Shown here piece after piece: positions 22,249-22,591 of a DNA stretch of 22,591 nt. Source of the DNA: an uncultured Acidobacteriota bacterium. GTDB taxonomy: Bacteria > Acidobacteriota > Blastocatellia > Pyrinomonadales > Pyrinomonadaceae. Under the pieces are notes generated by a model, which did no database searches, had not been told where the DNA came from, and worked only from the letters and a program-made list of their open reading frames with translations. The position numbers and the translations under genes are program-made. The first letter of the stretch is position 1, and each line of letters begins with the position of its first letter. The DNA lies in contig CADEEU010000014.1 in the NCBI GenBank assembly GCA_902826385.1, positions 1 to 22,591 of the forward strand. The letters are read 5' to 3'.

Positions 22249-22591
22249 TCACTTCAATATCATCGGCACCCAGCCGGTTCGCATCTTTCTTGCCCCAACC
22301 TCGATGTGGGAGCCTTCCCAGACCGCAAACGCGATCTGCGATGGAGTCGCTGCGGAGAAACCGACCGGCATCGGCCGCGAGATGACGACGGCCCATCCTT
22401 TAAGCGTTTTGACGCCTTTTCCCTTTGAAACAGCATTAAGGGCGGGCGACAATGTGCTTGGACCTTCGGCGATCAGGTCTTCGACTGGTTGATCGCGAGG
22501 TCCGGAACGCCGGTTTCCTAGTGCTCGTGCCGGAGCATACCGCGCCGCGGTCTCCGCCTGAGCCTGAGGGTTATTCTCTAGGGGCTTCGCC
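22249..22591 (-). CDS. Ethylbenzene-dehydrogenase-like haem subunit (gamma), 5' end outside window
   Basis: The frame is open from the window edge to TGA at 22249-22251, giving the last 113 or so residues. Recognisable segments are ARYAPARALGNRR, then QPVEDLIAEGPSTL, GWAVVISRPM, SQIAFAVWEGSHIEVGARKM and a final GWVPMILK. This is the C-terminal pattern of the haem b gamma subunit of type II DMSO reductase-family enzymes (ethylbenzene, dimethyl sulfide, selenate, chlorate and some nitrate enzymes), a periplasmic electron-transfer subunit. The N-terminus and signal peptide are off the window. It implies catalytic and iron-sulfur subunit genes further right. Which substrate the enzyme uses cannot be told from this fragment. 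Confidence 0.75.
   Translation of the reverse strand, partial: AKPLENNPQAQAETAARYAPARALGNRRSGPRDQPVEDLIAEGPSTLSPALNAVSKGKGVKTLKGWAVVISRPMPVGFSAATPSQIAFAVWEGSHIEVGARKMRTGWVPMILK

Noticed and set aside
1..22591. CRISPR array or insertion sequence
   Set aside because: No regularly spaced repeats of 20-40 bases and no transposase gene were seen. The only mobile-element gene is the tyrosine integrase.

Overview
The window (about 50% GC by eye, compact co-directional gene runs) looks like accessory chromosome from a Gram-negative, probably Acidobacteriota-like bacterium. It has an RND/TolC efflux system, a TonB receptor with an N-terminal carboxypeptidase-like repeat, Tat export, and a DUF7009-type small protein. 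The phylum is inferred from gene repertoire only.

Left part (1-7.1 kb): a metal-handling module. It starts inside a TolC/CusC-type outer membrane channel gene, which overlaps a CusB-type periplasmic adaptor, followed by a 50-residue YHS metal-binding protein. Next come a class II glutamine amidotransferase, a FecA-like TonB receptor preceded by a Fur-box-like palindrome, and a convergent CDF-type metal exporter without the usual C-terminal domain. The CusA pump gene is not in the window. The adaptor carries three exact-length 38-residue tandem repeats in its hairpin.

Middle (7.1-9.0 kb): an integration boundary. The 3' half of a tRNA-Pro(GGG) gene, from anticodon stem to CCA, stands alone. 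It is followed by a strong hairpin terminator and, 370 bases later, a tyrosine integrase. This is what a tRNA attachment site looks like and it separates the metal module from the nitrate module.

Right part (9.0-22.6 kb): a nitrate/nitrogen-oxide respiration island. A minus-strand operon runs from 15824 to 9087: a NarI/HdrE-like cytochrome b with a C-terminal pair of CxxC motifs, a cytoplasmic NasA/NapA-type molybdopterin oxidoreductase, a four-cluster ferredoxin subunit, a Tat-type Rieske protein, a small two-helix membrane protein, a NarK-type nitrate/nitrite transporter and MobA. Divergent to it are a Crp/Fnr-type regulator, a DUF7009-like protein, a cupin whose signal peptide is broken by an apparent frameshift, the Ric iron-sulfur repair protein, and a 748-residue fusion of a YwiC-like membrane domain with a group II PLP decarboxylase. 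At the right edge, on the minus strand, are the end of an ethylbenzene-dehydrogenase-like haem subunit gene, a hemerythrin protein and a TorD/NarJ-type chaperone. They imply a second molybdoenzyme just outside the window.

Three TGA-N6-TCA palindromes, upstream of the regulator, the DUF7009-like gene and ric, suggest one Fnr-family regulon. The likely theme is nitrate import and reduction, molybdenum cofactor completion, and protection against nitric oxide. The electron-transfer assembly (cytoplasmic Mo enzyme, Rieske and CxxC-tailed cytochrome b) and the YwiC-decarboxylase fusion are the best candidates for undescribed biology.
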